A DNA stretch of 64,000 nt from Maridesulfovibrio ferrireducens. GTDB taxonomy: Bacteria > Desulfobacterota > Desulfovibrionia > Desulfovibrionales > Desulfovibrionaceae. The stretch spans positions 991,915-1,055,914 of the forward strand of contig NZ_FNGA01000001.1 of the NCBI RefSeq assembly GCF_900101105.1, read 5' to 3'. This document shows, in pieces, positions 52,580 through 62,445 of this stretch (positions are counted from its first letter, which is position 1; every line of letters begins with the position of its first letter). Below the pieces are notes generated by a model. That model made no database searches and was not told the origin of the DNA. It saw nothing but the letters and a program-made list of their open reading frames with translations. The translations under genes and the position numbers were made by a program.

Positions 52580-54250
52580 CTAGGTATATGCCTTACGCAT
52601 GTATTTGATCAGGGTTTTGATACGGCAGTCGTATGTGTGTTCGGCCATGATTCTTTTTCGTGCTGCTTTAATTATTTTAGCCCTTGAATCCGGCTCTGCA
52701 GAGTATTTCTCTATCATTTCAGGTATTTCTTCGATGTTGTAATAGACAGCGATTTCTTTGCCGGGTTCAAATAAATTTTCCATCTGATATCTATGGTCTG
52801 TAAGAATAAAACCGTTACAGGCCGGAACGTCAAAGACTCGCTGATTCACTGCACCCTTCATCTGCTGGCTGGTGCAATTGAAATTTATTTTTGAACAAGG
52901 GTAGAAGCGTGGCAGATCTTCATAGTATGAAAGTTCAGAATGATATTCCCATGTATCTTCATCCTTCAGCAGTTCCTTCCAGCCGCTATCCCCGACTATC
53001 ATAGGTAAATAATTCAGCGTTTGTTTTACACATGCAAGGCGGTATTCAAGTGTTGCCTGCCAGATGATAAGAGTTTCAAAAGCAAGCTTGCGGTATGGAG
53101 AATTAAGATCCTCATAATGTGGAATTAATTCCGGGTAATCAGTTTTTAAAAAATTTAAGACTGACGGCTCTGATTTTTCGCCGAATTCATGCGCGATTTC
53201 TTTCCAGCGAAGTTTCAGCGGACCGGAAAGTCCTGCGGCTTCTAAGCGGCGCGCTGTTTTGTGTACCATTGAATTGCCGACAAAAGAAATATCTCTGGCC
53301 CATTCGGGATTGCTGCAACCATTACCGGGTTTGAATCTGGTTTGATCCGTTCCAAGGGGAAGATGAAATATGTTTTGGAACCCTAATTCTTTAAGAGAGT
53401 CCATACGGTCGGCATCCCATGTAAAGAGAGTGGTGTTGCTGTCGGCCTGAGCTTTGTAAAGGGGCAGCAGAAGTAGCGGATTGTCGACAAACCATGAAGC
53501 CATCGGGACATCGAACTTATGGAGTAAGGTGTTTAAGACACCTTCTTGATCGACTCCCAGATGGTTTACCGTCAGCACAAAGTCTGGTCTGAAAATATTT
53601 ATCGCTGAAGATATTCTGGTGACAAAGATATCAAGGTCCATTTCTTTGGCGTCCATATTTATGAACATATGCGGAATGGATTGTCTTTCACATGCGGCGA
53701 CGATTTCACCCATCAAAAAGTATTGGCTGGTCAGAAGCAGTATTCTGGGATTTTCAGATTGAAATTTCGGCCATGACGGATGTTGCGGCTCAGTAGTTGC
53801 TTCTTTCAGAAGTTGTTTAGTTACTTCGGCATAAAAAGGAGACAGTCTGAGGTAAAAAGGTATGGTCAGCAGTTGAATATCAAGTTTATATTGGCGTTTG
53901 AGTTCTAAAATATGGCGGACTGCTGTGGTCGGGGAGGATGTGTTTATCCAGCAGACATTCTGATTATTTTGAAATTTTCTTTTTAAGTCGGTCACGGCGA
54001 GAATAGGTTCTTCGCAGTCCAGTATGAGTAAAGGACGGTTTGTCTGTTCCAGTAAAATTTCTGAGGCAACCCCTATTCCGGACCCTATGAGTAGAATCAT
54101 TTTTTGGGAATCAGCTTCTGATGCAAGCTTCGTTTCATTGCGGGGACCGTATTTTCCCCACATATGCTTTGTTTTATTGTCGCAGGAAATGCATATATCC
54201 TGCAATTTTGAATCTTTCTTAATAACCTGAGCAATGTATTTTTCAGTCAT
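52580..54250 (-). CDS. CgeB-like glycosyltransferase, end of the motor operon
   Basis: 556 residues. The N-terminal half (about 40-300) has Rossmann-like strands, for example MILLIGSGIGVASEILLEQT and NPRILLLTSQYFLMGEIVAA. The C-terminal part matches the glycosyltransferase domain of CgeB/DUF3880-type proteins: ARDISFVGNSM, KINFNCTSQQMKGAVNQRVF with FDVPACNGFILTD. Such enzymes commonly sit in flagellar or glycan clusters of Desulfovibrio-type genomes. The gene starts 9 bases after motB, so flagellin or stator-associated glycosylation is possible; the acceptor is unknown. Confidence 0.82.
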   Translation of the reverse strand: MTEKYIAQVIKKDSKLQDICISCDNKTKHMWGKYGPRNETKLASEADSQKMILLIGSGIGVASEILLEQTNRPLLILDCEEPILAVTDLKRKFQNNQNVCWINTSSPTTAVRHILELKRQYKLDIQLLTIPFYLRLSPFYAEVTKQLLKEATTEPQHPSWPKFQSENPRILLLTSQYFLMGEIVAACERQSIPHMFINMDAKEMDLDIFVTRISSAINIFRPDFVLTVNHLGVDQEGVLNTLLHKFDVPMASWFVDNPLLLLPLYKAQADSNTTLFTWDADRMDSLKELGFQNIFHLPLGTDQTRFKPGNGCSNPEWARDISFVGNSMVHKTARRLEAAGLSGPLKLRWKEIAHEFGEKSEPSVLNFLKTDYPELIPHYEDLNSPYRKLAFETLIIWQATLEYRLACVKQTLNYLPMIVGDSGWKELLKDEDTWEYHSELSYYEDLPRFYPCSKINFNCTSQQMKGAVNQRVFDVPACNGFILTDHRYQMENLFEPGKEIAVYYNIEEIPEMIEKYSAEPDSRAKIIKAARKRIMAEHTYDCRIKTLIKYMRKAYT

Positions 54251-54259
54251 TTAAATGTC

Positions 54260-55006
54260 CTACCATGAGTCGCGTGCAGGTTTGTGATAGAAAAATTCAA
54301 TCCTTCTGTTTTTTGCTCTGTTGGCGGGGGTGTCATTTTTTACAAGTGGCTGAGTGTCTGCATATCCGACAGCTTTGAGTCTTTTGGTCGAAATTCCGCC
54401 ATGTTCTGCGATGTAGCGTAAAGCTCTGGCCGCTCTTGCGGCTGAAAGCTCCCAGTTTGTTGGAAATTTTTTCGAGCTGGTTTCTATGTTGTCGGTATGT
54501 CCTCGAACAACAAGGTTATAATTATTTTCTTTAAGGATACTGATGACCTTGTTTAGAACCTTGTTCGCACCCGGTTTTAACTTCGCTGTTCCGGGCTTAA
54601 ATAGTGACGCGCTGTCGGTGCTCATGACTACGCCGTCCTGATCAGCATTTACGCCGGAGGATTTTCGGGTGGACTCGTCGTCATCCAGAAGGGCTTTAAT
54701 ACGAAGGACAAGACCAAGCAGCCGTTTGTCATTGCTGTCCATTTTTATTTCTTTGCGCTGTAGGTCCGACGGTGCAAGTGCAAGGTGGTCCGCTTCGGGC
54801 CTTTCAATTTTTACACCGAATGCGTCTTTAATTGAGCCTAAGAGTTCTTTAAATTTTTCAGCGTCATTGGATGCAAAAGATAAAAGAAGCACGAAAAAGC
54901 AGAGCAAAAGAGTAACCATGTCCGCAAATGTCGCCATCCACGGAGGTAACCCTTCCTCTGGAGGTGGATCATTGTTTTTCGGCTTAAGAATTACTATTTT
55001 TGCCAT
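54260..55006 (-). CDS. motB: Flagellar stator protein MotB
   Basis: 248 residues. The membrane helix (about 22-45) carries the ion-binding Asp in PPWMATFADMVTLLL. A plug/linker region follows, then the OmpA-like peptidoglycan-binding domain (about 125-240) with VVRGHTDNIETSS and NRRIEFFYH. It anchors the stator to the cell wall and, with MotA encoded 14 bases upstream, forms the ion channel that drives the flagellum. The membrane segment is nearly identical to that of the orphan MotB at 6459-7214. Confidence 0.96.
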   Translation of the reverse strand: MAKIVILKPKNNDPPPEEGLPPWMATFADMVTLLLCFFVLLLSFASNDAEKFKELLGSIKDAFGVKIERPEADHLALAPSDLQRKEIKMDSNDKRLLGLVLRIKALLDDDESTRKSSGVNADQDGVVMSTDSASLFKPGTAKLKPGANKVLNKVISILKENNYNLVVRGHTDNIETSSKKFPTNWELSAARAARALRYIAEHGGISTKRLKAVGYADTQPLVKNDTPANRAKNRRIEFFYHKPARDSW

Positions 55007-55020
55007 GACAGACCTTTATG

Positions 55021-55776
55021 CTAGGCTGCCGCGTCGCGCATTGCCGGTGCAAGGAATGATTGAAGCTTTTCTTTTACAATCGATGGGTGCTCCCCTTTCT
55101 GAATAGCGACAATTCCTTCAACCATGATTTCCATATACAGCGACTCTTCAAATGAGCGTTCTTCAAGCTTTTTAGCGAGAGGAAGGAAAACGACGTTGGC
55201 AAGAACTGATCCGTAAAGAGTTGTGAGTAATGCAATCGCCATTGCAGGTCCGATTGCGTCAGGATCACTGAGGTTGGAAAGCATGTTAACCAGGCCGATG
55301 AGTGTACCGATCATGCCGAATGCCGGGGCCATTGCTCCCATGCCTTTCATAACCGACTGACCTTGAAAGTGTCTTTTTTTCATGAAATCAATTTCAATCT
55401 CCATGATAGCCCGAACTATCGTGGAGTCAGTACCATCTGCGACAAGGATGACACCTTTTTTTAGATAAGGGTCATCTATTGCAACCTTTTCAAGGGCCAC
55501 TAGACTTTCTTTTCTTGCTGTTTCAGCAAGTGCTACGATTTGATCAATAATCGCTTTGGGGTCTCTTGATTTTGAGAAGAATCCTTTAAGAGCTATTTTG
55601 AATGCTTTCAGAACTACGCTCATTGGGAACATAATAAAGACAGAGGCAAAAGTACCTCCGAGAACAACAATAGCAGAAGGAGCATCAAGAAACCCTGCAG
55701 CATTACCACCCATCATAATAGTTGCTACAATAAGACCAAATCCGCCGACAATACCTATTAAAGTTGCAATATCCAT
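55021..55776 (-). CDS. motA: Flagellar stator protein MotA
   Basis: 251 residues with four membrane segments (about 4-22, 32-52, 148-170 and 180-203). Conserved cytoplasmic charged region (SRDPKAIIDQIVALAETARK) and the pore-lining GMGAMAPAFGMIGTLIGLVN and TTLYGSVLANVVFLPLAKKL are typical of MotA/PomA. With MotB it converts ion flow into torque at the rotor. It follows the FapA-like gene by 8 bases, inside one minus-strand operon. Confidence 0.97.
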   Translation of the reverse strand: MDIATLIGIVGGFGLIVATIMMGGNAAGFLDAPSAIVVLGGTFASVFIMFPMSVVLKAFKIALKGFFSKSRDPKAIIDQIVALAETARKESLVALEKVAIDDPYLKKGVILVADGTDSTIVRAIMEIEIDFMKKRHFQGQSVMKGMGAMAPAFGMIGTLIGLVNMLSNLSDPDAIGPAMAIALLTTLYGSVLANVVFLPLAKKLEERSFEESLYMEIMVEGIVAIQKGEHPSIVKEKLQSFLAPAMRDAAA

Positions 55777-55784
55777 ATATGTAT

Positions 55785-56897
55785 CTATTTCTTTAGCGCG
55801 GGAGATCCCACTTTAATTTCATGGTTTTCATAATAGAAGTAAACATCTTCCAAGGGTTCATTAACCTGTAAAAAAGCTTGTCCGATACTGATTTCCACAC
55901 CTGCTTTGACAATACCTGGAACCATTATTCTGCATGATTCAAGTTTTGCAGTTTGTTCCAGTGTATTCCACAGCTCTTTTTTTTTGTTTTTTAAGAAACG
56001 GACTTTTATCTCATACTTATCAATCTTTTCTCTGTATTCAAGCGCAGTGCTTACTCCGTTTGAGAGTTTGCCTGCCAATTCCGATATAAGGTCGGTCAGT
56101 TTGTCTATTTGTTCGGAGATTTTGTCTATGTGTAACAGTACCAAAGGACTGTATCCCACTATCAATTGAGCCGGGGTGCTAAGTCCCCCGCCGAGTTGTT
56201 CCCCTACATAAATGTACTGGTTACTGTAGCAGGGACCGCCGCACAGTCTGCCTTTGACTGCAAATTTACCTTCGCAATAAACTTTACTGTGCATGCAGCT
56301 TTTATCAATGATAATATTTTTACCGCTTACAATTGTCGCGTTTTCACAGAAATTTGCCCGTATACTGTCTTTTGCTTCAATATGAGCCTGACCGTGTCCT
56401 TTGATGCCTCCGTCACATTTCAAAAAACCACCGGCCTTGACATAAGCCTGCTCAATAATTCCTTTTACATTAATGTTGAAGGCTTTTACCTCCAACCCGG
56501 ATTTGATTGAATCATGCACAACCAAATCTCCAATGAAAAAAATATTACCAGTGGTCAAGCCCACATCTCCTCTGATGTTGAGCAGTTCCTTGACCATGAT
56601 CAGACCGTCTTCGTTATAAAAAACGTAGCCGTTACGAGTAGCAATTAACTGGTCTGGATCGTCTGGATTGATTTTTGTGTTTGGGCCTTTTGGAAATTTT
56701 TTTTCAGAATAGTGCCTGTATCCATTTGCACACTTTCCCTCTTCCTCTTCTTCCTGCCACTGGGCAAGAATTTGTCCTATAACAACGCTTTGGACATAAC
56801 CCATATTATAAAAATCGGTACTTCCGTCATTTTTCTGAGTTGGTTTCAGGTTCTGATGATTAAAGTCCGGGTTGAAGAAGTGCTTCAGGCAGGGCAT
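55785..56897 (-). CDS. FapA-family (DUF342) protein
   Basis: 370 residues. A central beta-helix of hexapeptide-like strands (about 95-235, for example LNIRGDVGLTTGNIFFIGDL and FCENATIVSGKNIIIDKSCM) is followed by a coiled coil (about 265-320) and a short beta end. This is the DUF342 layout. Relatives bind or stimulate signalling and flagellar proteins; in Vibrio, FapA-type proteins affect polar flagella. The gene lies between a STAS/kinase pair and motA-motB, which supports a motility link. Biochemical function is unknown. Confidence 0.88.
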   Translation of the reverse strand: MPCLKHFFNPDFNHQNLKPTQKNDGSTDFYNMGYVQSVVIGQILAQWQEEEEEGKCANGYRHYSEKKFPKGPNTKINPDDPDQLIATRNGYVFYNEDGLIMVKELLNIRGDVGLTTGNIFFIGDLVVHDSIKSGLEVKAFNINVKGIIEQAYVKAGGFLKCDGGIKGHGQAHIEAKDSIRANFCENATIVSGKNIIIDKSCMHSKVYCEGKFAVKGRLCGGPCYSNQYIYVGEQLGGGLSTPAQLIVGYSPLVLLHIDKISEQIDKLTDLISELAGKLSNGVSTALEYREKIDKYEIKVRFLKNKKKELWNTLEQTAKLESCRIMVPGIVKAGVEISIGQAFLQVNEPLEDVYFYYENHEIKVGSPALKK

Positions 56898-56923
56898 GGT
56901 AAGCTCCGTAGGTAGCTGAAAAA

Positions 56924-57253
56924 CTAAGAAATTTCTCGTTCGTCTTCAATTATATCGAAAAAAGAAATCAGTCTGACGAGTTCCAATGTTTTACATATGT
57001 GGTCGCTTGGGCGTAATAGATACATATTTTTATTGAGGCTTTTCAGTCTGGAATTCAAGGACACGAGGAAGCCTATTCCTGAACTATCTAAAAAGAGAGC
57101 TTCTGAAAGATTGGCAATAACAATTTTTATTTCAGAAGAGTTGCTTTGTTTTTCGACTTCATTTTTGAAATCATAGATAGATTCGATGGTGATTTCTTTT
57201 CCGAACTTAAGAGTAAGCACTCCGTCGGAAATGGTTATTCTTTCGTCTGCCAT
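56924..57253 (-). CDS. STAS-domain anti-sigma factor antagonist
   Basis: 109 residues, one STAS domain. The phosphorylatable serine is seen in ALFLDSSGIGFLVSLNSRLK, the conserved DSSG site of SpoIIAA/RsbV-type proteins. The usual partner is an RsbW-type kinase, encoded immediately upstream with an 18-base overlap. The pair forms a partner switch in which serine phosphorylation releases or binds a target; which target is unknown. No sigma factor is nearby. Confidence 0.92.
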   Translation of the reverse strand: MADERITISDGVLTLKFGKEITIESIYDFKNEVEKQSNSSEIKIVIANLSEALFLDSSGIGFLVSLNSRLKSLNKNMYLLRPSDHICKTLELVRLISFFDIIEDEREIS

Positions 57254-57666
57254 TGATCTTCCTCTATCCTGCGAGTTAGCCTGATTATGTTCTTATCATT
57301 TTCTTTAATAAGTTCGAACGAATCCATTAGTTTGGACATAATAAACATGCCGCGTCCTCCAACCGCTTCCGGCGAAGGCATTGAGAAATCAATGGTTTCA
57401 GAACAAAGTCCTTTTCCCCAGTCCGCAATTTCAAGGACAATGTATTCTGGCGGAAAAATTGTTATTTTCAGTTCCAGCCTGTTGCAGTCAGCTACTTTTT
57501 CATAAGCGTGTCTGGCTACATTGGAGCATGCTTCAGTTAAGACTAAGTCTATATCATGAAGTATGCTTTCATTCGAGATGAACTTTTTTAGTATAAGAAT
57601 TGCCCTTCTGGCAATTTCTCTACTTTCTTCAGGGTTGGGAACCGCTTCCAGCACAAAGCTATGCAT
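57235..57666 (-). CDS. RsbW-type serine kinase/anti-sigma factor
   Basis: 143 residues, a GHKL ATPase domain. The N-box LVLTEACSNVARHAYEK and the G-box ADWGKGL and GGRGMFIMSKLMD match RsbW/SpoIIAB kinases. It should phosphorylate the STAS protein encoded next. First gene of the operon kinase-STAS-FapA-MotA-MotB-glycosyltransferase. Confidence 0.92.
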   Translation of the reverse strand: MHSFVLEAVPNPEESREIARRAILILKKFISNESILHDIDLVLTEACSNVARHAYEKVADCNRLELKITIFPPEYIVLEIADWGKGLCSETIDFSMPSPEAVGGRGMFIMSKLMDSFELIKENDKNIIRLTRRIEEDQWQTKE

Positions 57667-57800
57667 GAATGCTCCGGATGTCCTTACTGATAGGAAGTAT
57701 AATTTCTATCAATTGTTGCAAGTTGTGTTGATATGAGTGGCTGAATTAATAACCTAATCCTCCCTTTTTAGCAAAAGAAGTCAAGCTAAAAGCTGAATTT

Positions 57801-58268
57801 TTAGGTGAAATCTTTGGAATCCAAAAAGATTGTAACAGGCCCCCAGTTAACAAAGTCAATATTCATAAGGGAACCGAATTCTCCTGTTTCAACTTTCCCC
57901 GGCGCTTTGGACTTGACTGTTTCAGTAAATTTTTCAAATAAACTGCTTGCAAGCTCAGGCGCAGCCGCGTCTGTAAAAGAAGGTCTTCTTCCCTTGCGGC
58001 AGGAGGCATAGAGTGTGAACTGTGAAACAAGAAGGATGTCTCCTCCGAAGTCTTCCAGTGAATGATTCATGCGGCCTTCGGTGTCTTCAAAAATTCTGAG
58101 ACCTATCATTTTATTAATGATTGTTTCCCATGATTTTGAAACCGGAAGCTCTGCTGTATCTTCTTTTCCGAATCCGACCAGTACCATTATCCCCGGCCCG
58201 ATGGACCCGACAGTACGTTCCGCAACATCAACTTTTGCTCTACTGGTTCTTTGTATTACTAAGCGCAT
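57801..58268 (-). CDS. dtd: D-aminoacyl-tRNA deacylase
   Basis: 155 residues, normal length. It hydrolyses D-aminoacyl-tRNAs (and Gly-tRNA-Ala), preventing their use in translation. Motifs are the SQFTLYA with the active-site Ser-Gln-Phe-Thr, and the C-terminal cis-proline loop NWGPVTI, where most relatives have NDGPVT or similar. The stop of queD is 4 bases upstream on the minus strand, so they are co-transcribed. Confidence 0.96.
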   Translation of the reverse strand: MRLVIQRTSRAKVDVAERTVGSIGPGIMVLVGFGKEDTAELPVSKSWETIINKMIGLRIFEDTEGRMNHSLEDFGGDILLVSQFTLYASCRKGRRPSFTDAAAPELASSLFEKFTETVKSKAPGKVETGEFGSLMNIDFVNWGPVTIFLDSKDFT

Positions 58269-58272
58269 GGGA

Positions 58273-58659
58273 CTAAACTTCGCTGTATGTCGCTACGGAA
58301 GAGTCATTTTCTGATACAGAGGCGTAGACAAGTTTAATCCCGTCTGTTTCGACTCTTTTTTTCATTTCTTCATAAACATAACGGGCCAGATTTTCTGACG
58401 AGGGGTTTCTGTGCTTAAAGTATTCGATCTCGTTGAGATGTTTGTGGTCCAGTGTTTCCAAGACTGCGGAAAGTTCATTCTTAAGTACTTTGAAGTCCAT
58501 GAGTATTTCGATCTTGGAATCAAGTTTGTTTCCTTCAATCTCAACTTCAACCCCAAAATTGTGACCATGTATATTTTCGCATTTTCCACCGTAGTTTCTT
58601 AACTGATGAGCTGCTGCGAAATCTTTTTTTACTTTAAGCTTCCATGTCCCTTTGTTCAT
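58273..58659 (-). CDS. queD: 6-carboxy-5,6,7,8-tetrahydropterin synthase
   Basis: 128 residues. QueD makes 6-carboxytetrahydropterin from dihydroneopterin triphosphate, the second step toward queuosine. The zinc-binding histidines are in [20 protein letters not shown] (His 18, 31 and 33 approximately), with the catalytic cysteine in GKCENIHGH. Late motifs [13 protein letters not shown] and [11 protein letters not shown] match the family. It sits upstream of dtd; queC and queE are not in the window. Confidence 0.95.
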   Translation of the reverse strand: MNKGTWKLKVKKDFAAAHQLRNYGGKCENIHGHNFGVEVEIEGNKLDSKIEILMDFKVLKNELSAVLETLDHKHLNEIEYFKHRNPSSENLARYVYEEMKKRVETDGIKLVYASVSENDSSVATYSEV

Positions 58660-58716
58660 TATGTTCTCCTTGAGTCTTATCTTATTGTCTTTATTTACTG
58701 ATCGTTGTTTAGTTTT

Positions 58717-61700
58717 TTACGCAGAAGCTTTTTTGCGCCACATATTGAATTCTTTCCAGAAATCTCCATTGGGTCTTATCATATAAGATGGTCCAAGGCG
58801 TAAAGAGCATACTGCTTCTTCCAGAAAAAGTTGAAGAGTTACGGGCGCTGATCCGGGATATCCGCCAAGGATGGCTTTAAGTTCTGTTATTCCTTCTTCG
58901 GAGCAGAGCTTGTGGTGAACCGGAAGGGGGACAGCTTCCTGACATCCCGCTTGCGCATTGGCTAACAGAGAAACTTCTTCCGCCAGAACTTTTGCCTGCT
59001 TCGGTGCATCAGAGTCCCCGTCTTCCTGATCGCGCAGATCTATCTTACCCTTTATCAATAGAGGTTGATCCTCCGATAAAAAACGTTCGGCAACGGCAAA
59101 AGTGTTGGGCAGCATGGTCAGTTCACCGGAACCGGTCATGTCTTCCATCTGGCAGAAGGCCATCTTGTCGCCTTTTTTTGTGACATATTCTTTGTAGGTC
59201 GGAATGATTATGCCGAGCCTGACCTGTGCTCCGTTGGACATCTGTTTGCACTCATCAATTGTGACGAGACCCAGCCGTTTCATTTCGTGGTGGTAGGCGA
59301 GAAGCGGGTGGCTTGTTAAAAAGAACCCGAGAGCTTCTTTCTCAAGTTTAAGCTTTTCGTCATCATCCCATTCTTCTGTATTGAATTCTTCAAAAGTTAC
59401 GGGGGTAGGTGCGCTGTCTGATTCTTTTGAACCTCCGAGCATATCAAGCATATTGAGCATGCCGGATTCTTTCTCTTTAGTTTTTCTTTGACCGTAGGAA
59501 ACAGCCTTATCAAGACCAGCCATAAGACCGGCACGCGTGACGTCGAGGCAGTCCATAGCTCCTGCCCGGATCAGATATTCGATTACTCTTTTCGTAACTC
59601 TGCGCAGGTTTACCCGTGAGCAGAAATCAATCAGGCTGGAAAAAGATCCGTTCTTTTCGCGTTCGATAACAATTTCATCGATAGCCTCTTCTCCGACGTT
59701 CTTAATTCCGGCCATGCCGTAAAGAATATCGCCGTGATGAACAGAGAATCTTGCTTTACCTAAGTTGATATCCGGCTGACGGACAGTAACTTCCATGTCG
59801 CGACAGGCATTAATGTACATGATTGTTTTTTCAGTATTATTCATTTCAGTACTCATTAGAGCTGCCATGAATTCTACAGGGAAATGCGCCTTAAGGAAGG
59901 CCGTATAGTATGAAATAAGTGCGTAAGCGGCGGAGTGGGATTTATTGAAACCGTAAGCCGCGAATTCTTCCATAAGGTCAAAAATCGCGTTGGCTGTTTT
60001 CTCCGGAATCTCATTTTCCCGTGCCCCTTCGAGAAATCTAACCCGCTGTTTGGACATTTCTTCAGGGTCTTTCTTACCCATTGCACGTCGGAGCAAGTCA
60101 CCTTCTCCGAGTGAATAGTTGGCGATGATCATGGCTGCCGCCATAACCTGCTCCTGATAAACAATAACTCCGTAAGTAGGGGATAAGCTGTCTTCGAGGG
60201 TGGGATAGAGGTAGCTGACTTCTATTTCACCGTGCTTACGTTTAATAAACTCGTCAACCATTCCCGAACCGAGTGGACCCGGGCGGTACAGGGCGAGCAT
60301 CGCGATAATATCTTCAAAGCAGTTAGGTTTGAGCATGCGCAGATATTTACGCATCCCCGAAGATTCAACCTGAAAGATTCCGTCAGTATCCCCTTTACAA
60401 AAAATATCATAAGTGGCCGGGTCGTCCAGAATAAGGTTGTCGAGGTCTGGAGCTTCTTTGCCCTGTTCCCGTATAATATCAAGACAGTCTTCAACAACGG
60501 TCATGGTTCTCAGGCCAAGAAAGTCAAACTTGATCAGGCCGACTTTTTCGACCTTTTTCATGTCGTACTGGGTAACAACTTCGCCCTTTTTACCACGGTA
60601 AAGGGGAAGGTAGTCAGTCATGGGTTTGTCGGAGATAACAACACCAGCCGCGTGAGTGGAGGCATGGCGGGACATTCCTTCCAGACGCTTGGCAATGTCT
60701 ATCAGCTTGGCAATTTTCGGATCGAAATCTACCATGTTCTGCAATTCAGGGACGGCCTTAACTGCATTCTCAACATTGATTTTAGCTTTATTTACGCCGA
60801 GCATTTTTGCCAGCAGGCCCGGATCATCAGGTATCAGCTTTGCGATTTTGTCCGTTTCGGCAAAAGCCATGCCCATCGCACGGCCAACATCTTTGATTAC
60901 AGCTTTGGCTTTCATGGTTCCGAAGGTGGTGATCTGAGCTACGTGATCCCATCCGTATTTTTCGGAACAGTACTTAACAACCTCAAGTCTTCTGCGCTCG
61001 CAAAAGTCGACGTCGATATCAGGCATGGAAATACGTTCAACGTTAAGGAATCTTTCGAAGAGCAGATCATACGGGAGCGGGTCGATGTTTGTAATACGCA
61101 AGGACCATGCAACGATAGAACCTGCCGCCGAGCCTCGACCCGGACCTACTGGAATTCTGTTGTCCTTGGCCCAGTTGATGAAGTCCTGAACAATAAGAAA
61201 GTATGCAGGAAAGCCCATCTCGATAATGATGCCCAGCTCGTAATCAAGCCTGTCCCAATATTTCTTTTCATCAACTTCGTAGGGAACATTTTCCAGTTTC
61301 TTTTTCAAACCTTCGCGGCAAAGCTTCTCAAATTCGGTGTTGATGGTCATGCCTTCGGGCAGGTCATATTCCGGGAAGTAGTAGTTGCCGAGTTCAATTT
61401 CAAGGTTACACATCTCAGCTATGCGCTGAGTGTTGGCTACAGCTTCCGGTACATGCGCGAAATATTGTTCAATTTCTTCAGGTGTTTTAAAGTAAAGCTC
61501 ATTGGTGTTCATGCGCATTCTTTTTTCAGCATCCACAGTTGTCTGGGTCTGAATACAGAGCAGCAGGTCATGAGCTTCATAGTCGTCTTGAGTCAGGTAA
61601 TGGCAGTCATTGGTGGCAACAAGAGGTAAGCCTGTGCGGTTGGCGCATTCAATGAGCAGCTTGTTAGCATCTTCCTGTATATCAAGGCCGTTGGCTTGAA

Positions 61701-62229
61701 CTTCGATGTAGAAGTTGTCGGGGAACATTTTGGCGTATGTCTGCGCCATTTCAACGCCCGCATCTATCCCTTCATTCATTAGAGATTTACTGAGCTCACC
61801 GGCAAGGCAGGCCGAAAGGCAAACAAGCCCTTCGCTATATTTGTTTAGCAGGTATTTACTTACGCGAGGTTTATAGTGAAAGCCTTCAAGGTATCCGAGG
61901 GATACAAGCTTGATAAGGTTCTTGTATCCTTGCTGATTTTTTGCCAGAAGTATAAGGTGAAACCTTTCTCTGCGATCTTTCTTTTTGTGTGCATCCTCAT
62001 CATCTACGTCGCCGGGAGCCACATACACTTCACAGCCTATGATCGGCTTAATGCCCATGTCGAGCGCAGTCATGTAGAATGCCACGGCTCCGAACATGGT
62101 TCCGTGGTCGGTTATGGAAACTGCCGGCATTCCAAGATCTTTAGCCCTTTGACATAAATCTTTGATGCGGATGGCACCGTCCAGCAGGCTGTACTCGGTG
62201 TGAACATGTAAATGGACAAATTCTGACAT
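58717..62229 (-). CDS. dnaE: DNA polymerase III alpha subunit
   Basis: 1170 residues, full length. It is the main replicative polymerase chain. The N-terminal PHP domain begins HVHTEYSLLDGAIR and SITDHGTMFGAV. The polymerase core shows VGPGRGSAAGSIVAW and PDIDVDFCERRR with catalytic aspartates; QEQVMAAAMIIANYSLGEGD and GFNKSHSAAYALISY are fingers motifs. A beta-clamp-binding and helix-hairpin-helix region follows. The OB fold (about 990-1065) contains KGDKMAFCQMEDMTGSGEL. The stop ends near queD, but a 57-base gap suggests independent transcription. Confidence 0.98.
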   Translation of the reverse strand: MSEFVHLHVHTEYSLLDGAIRIKDLCQRAKDLGMPAVSITDHGTMFGAVAFYMTALDMGIKPIIGCEVYVAPGDVDDEDAHKKKDRRERFHLILLAKNQQGYKNLIKLVSLGYLEGFHYKPRVSKYLLNKYSEGLVCLSACLAGELSKSLMNEGIDAGVEMAQTYAKMFPDNFYIEVQANGLDIQEDANKLLIECANRTGLPLVATNDCHYLTQDDYEAHDLLLCIQTQTTVDAEKRMRMNTNELYFKTPEEIEQYFAHVPEAVANTQRIAEMCNLEIELGNYYFPEYDLPEGMTINTEFEKLCREGLKKKLENVPYEVDEKKYWDRLDYELGIIIEMGFPAYFLIVQDFINWAKDNRIPVGPGRGSAAGSIVAWSLRITNIDPLPYDLLFERFLNVERISMPDIDVDFCERRRLEVVKYCSEKYGWDHVAQITTFGTMKAKAVIKDVGRAMGMAFAETDKIAKLIPDDPGLLAKMLGVNKAKINVENAVKAVPELQNMVDFDPKIAKLIDIAKRLEGMSRHASTHAAGVVISDKPMTDYLPLYRGKKGEVVTQYDMKKVEKVGLIKFDFLGLRTMTVVEDCLDIIREQGKEAPDLDNLILDDPATYDIFCKGDTDGIFQVESSGMRKYLRMLKPNCFEDIIAMLALYRPGPLGSGMVDEFIKRKHGEIEVSYLYPTLEDSLSPTYGVIVYQEQVMAAAMIIANYSLGEGDLLRRAMGKKDPEEMSKQRVRFLEGARENEIPEKTANAIFDLMEEFAAYGFNKSHSAAYALISYYTAFLKAHFPVEFMAALMSTEMNNTEKTIMYINACRDMEVTVRQPDINLGKARFSVHHGDILYGMAGIKNVGEEAIDEIVIEREKNGSFSSLIDFCSRVNLRRVTKRVIEYLIRAGAMDCLDVTRAGLMAGLDKAVSYGQRKTKEKESGMLNMLDMLGGSKESDSAPTPVTFEEFNTEEWDDDEKLKLEKEALGFFLTSHPLLAYHHEMKRLGLVTIDECKQMSNGAQVRLGIIIPTYKEYVTKKGDKMAFCQMEDMTGSGELTMLPNTFAVAERFLSEDQPLLIKGKIDLRDQEDGDSDAPKQAKVLAEEVSLLANAQAGCQEAVPLPVHHKLCSEEGITELKAILGGYPGSAPVTLQLFLEEAVCSLRLGPSYMIRPNGDFWKEFNMWRKKASA

Positions 62230-62445
62230 TTATTATTCCTGATAATGGGATAGTTTTCTAAAGTTGCTTGAAGTGGTAGTATTTGCATTAAGCTGGACTA
62301 GTCAACACGATTTGGGCAATTTATAAAATCAGTTTTTGTAAAGTTTGAGTTTGAGTTTAAAATATATAAATTTGTCGGGACGTTGAACGGAGTGGATGCC
62401 GGGCGTTGTCTCAACTAATAATAACTGCACAGGTAGAATTTCTGA
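62230..62445. other. Divergent promoter region between dnaE and the SLC13-type gene
   Basis: About 215 AT-rich bases with no gene. Promoters for both divergent genes are expected; I see no clear operator. Confidence 0.35.

Noticed and set aside
60232..61629. 465-codon open frame on the plus strand
   Set aside because: It is fully antisense to dnaE, whose conserved motifs prove the minus frame; a shadow of biased codon use.
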